Below, piece by piece: positions 63,940 through 64,000 of a stretch of 64,000 nucleotides of DNA. Positions within the stretch are counted from its first letter, which is position 1. Every line of letters begins with the position of its first letter. A model generated the notes under the pieces. That model did no database searches. It had not been told where the DNA came from and saw only the letters and a list, made by a program, of their open reading frames with translations. Both the position numbers and the translations under genes were made by a program. Origin of the DNA: a virus; the IMG/VR virus record IMGVR_UViG_3300046798_000096, positions 1 to 64,000 of that record; one strand, written 5' to 3'.

Positions 63940-64000
63940 TAGCGTTGAATCCTTGCGCTCGTTTTGCGCGTCAGTGTGCGCGCCAGGCGGCTGTTCGGGT
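63939..64000 (-). CDS. End of the gene preceding the M-like gene, probably tape measure
   Basis: Only the last 20 residues are visible (PNSRLARTLTRKTSARIQR then stop). The basic C-terminus, TAATG coupling and lambda-like order suggest the tape measure protein. No further evidence. Confidence 0.5.
   Translation of the reverse strand, partial: PNSRLARTLTRKTSARIQR

Overview
The window is about 64 kb of a tailed double-stranded DNA bacteriophage with a long non-contractile (siphovirus, lambda-like) tail. The evidence is a full packaging and head set (small and large terminase, portal of the DUF4055 type, scaffold, major capsid protein), head-tail connectors, a tail tube gene, and tail-tip genes in the lambda order (tape measure end, M-like, L-like, NlpC/K-like, J-like) followed by lysis genes. 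The host is not named by the sequence. Two phage-encoded lipoproteins carry a short acidic stretch ending in GQAEQAL or GQTTQAW just after the lipobox, a style I associate with secreted proteins of Myxococcota, so a myxobacterial-type host is my best inference.

Layout. 1-16.2 kb, mostly minus strand: terS (16.15), a zinc protein, a proteasome-like Ntn hydrolase, terL, portal, scaffold, capsid, decoration, a giant fibre, connectors, tail terminator and the start of the tail tube, interrupted at 2.4-3.9 kb by a plus-strand pair (zincin lipoprotein, glycosyltransferase). 16.2-26.5 kb: an accessory or early region of small minus-strand genes, many with their own promoter of one repeated type and with structured leaders; a plus-strand pair with zinc/HNH-like proteins lies at 18.2-19.0 kb. 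26.7-28.5 kb: plus-strand operon of six small unknown genes. 28.5-30.7 kb: minus-strand unknown genes. 30.7-33.1 kb: plus-strand genes including two lipoproteins, one a metzincin-like protease. 33.1-38.1 kb: minus-strand fibre module with a 21-residue repeat. 38.1-57.6 kb: minus-strand DNA metabolism (thymidylate synthase, MazG-like, primase-helicase, family A DNA polymerase, SF1 and SNF2 helicases, nucleases, Dam methylase, polynucleotide-kinase-like, 2H phosphoesterase). 57.7-58.9 kb: lysis. 58.9-64.0 kb: tail tip.

The left end lies inside the tail tube gene and the right end inside what is probably the tape measure gene, both read on the minus strand, so the two ends belong next to each other on a circular map with a few kb (rest of tube, tail chaperones, most of tape measure) missing.

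The most interesting non-protein signals are a family of about a dozen promoters with a TTGAC[G/A]CTAA -35 element, several placed so that transcription would begin at the start codon, and a recurring leader RNA in which an anti-Shine-Dalgarno CUCC can pair either with an upstream GGAG or with the Shine-Dalgarno itself. Three compact multi-stem non-coding stretches (22.25-22.40, 24.86-25.49 and 57.62-57.73 kb) are candidates for structured RNAs. All calls are from reading the sequence; no database search was possible.
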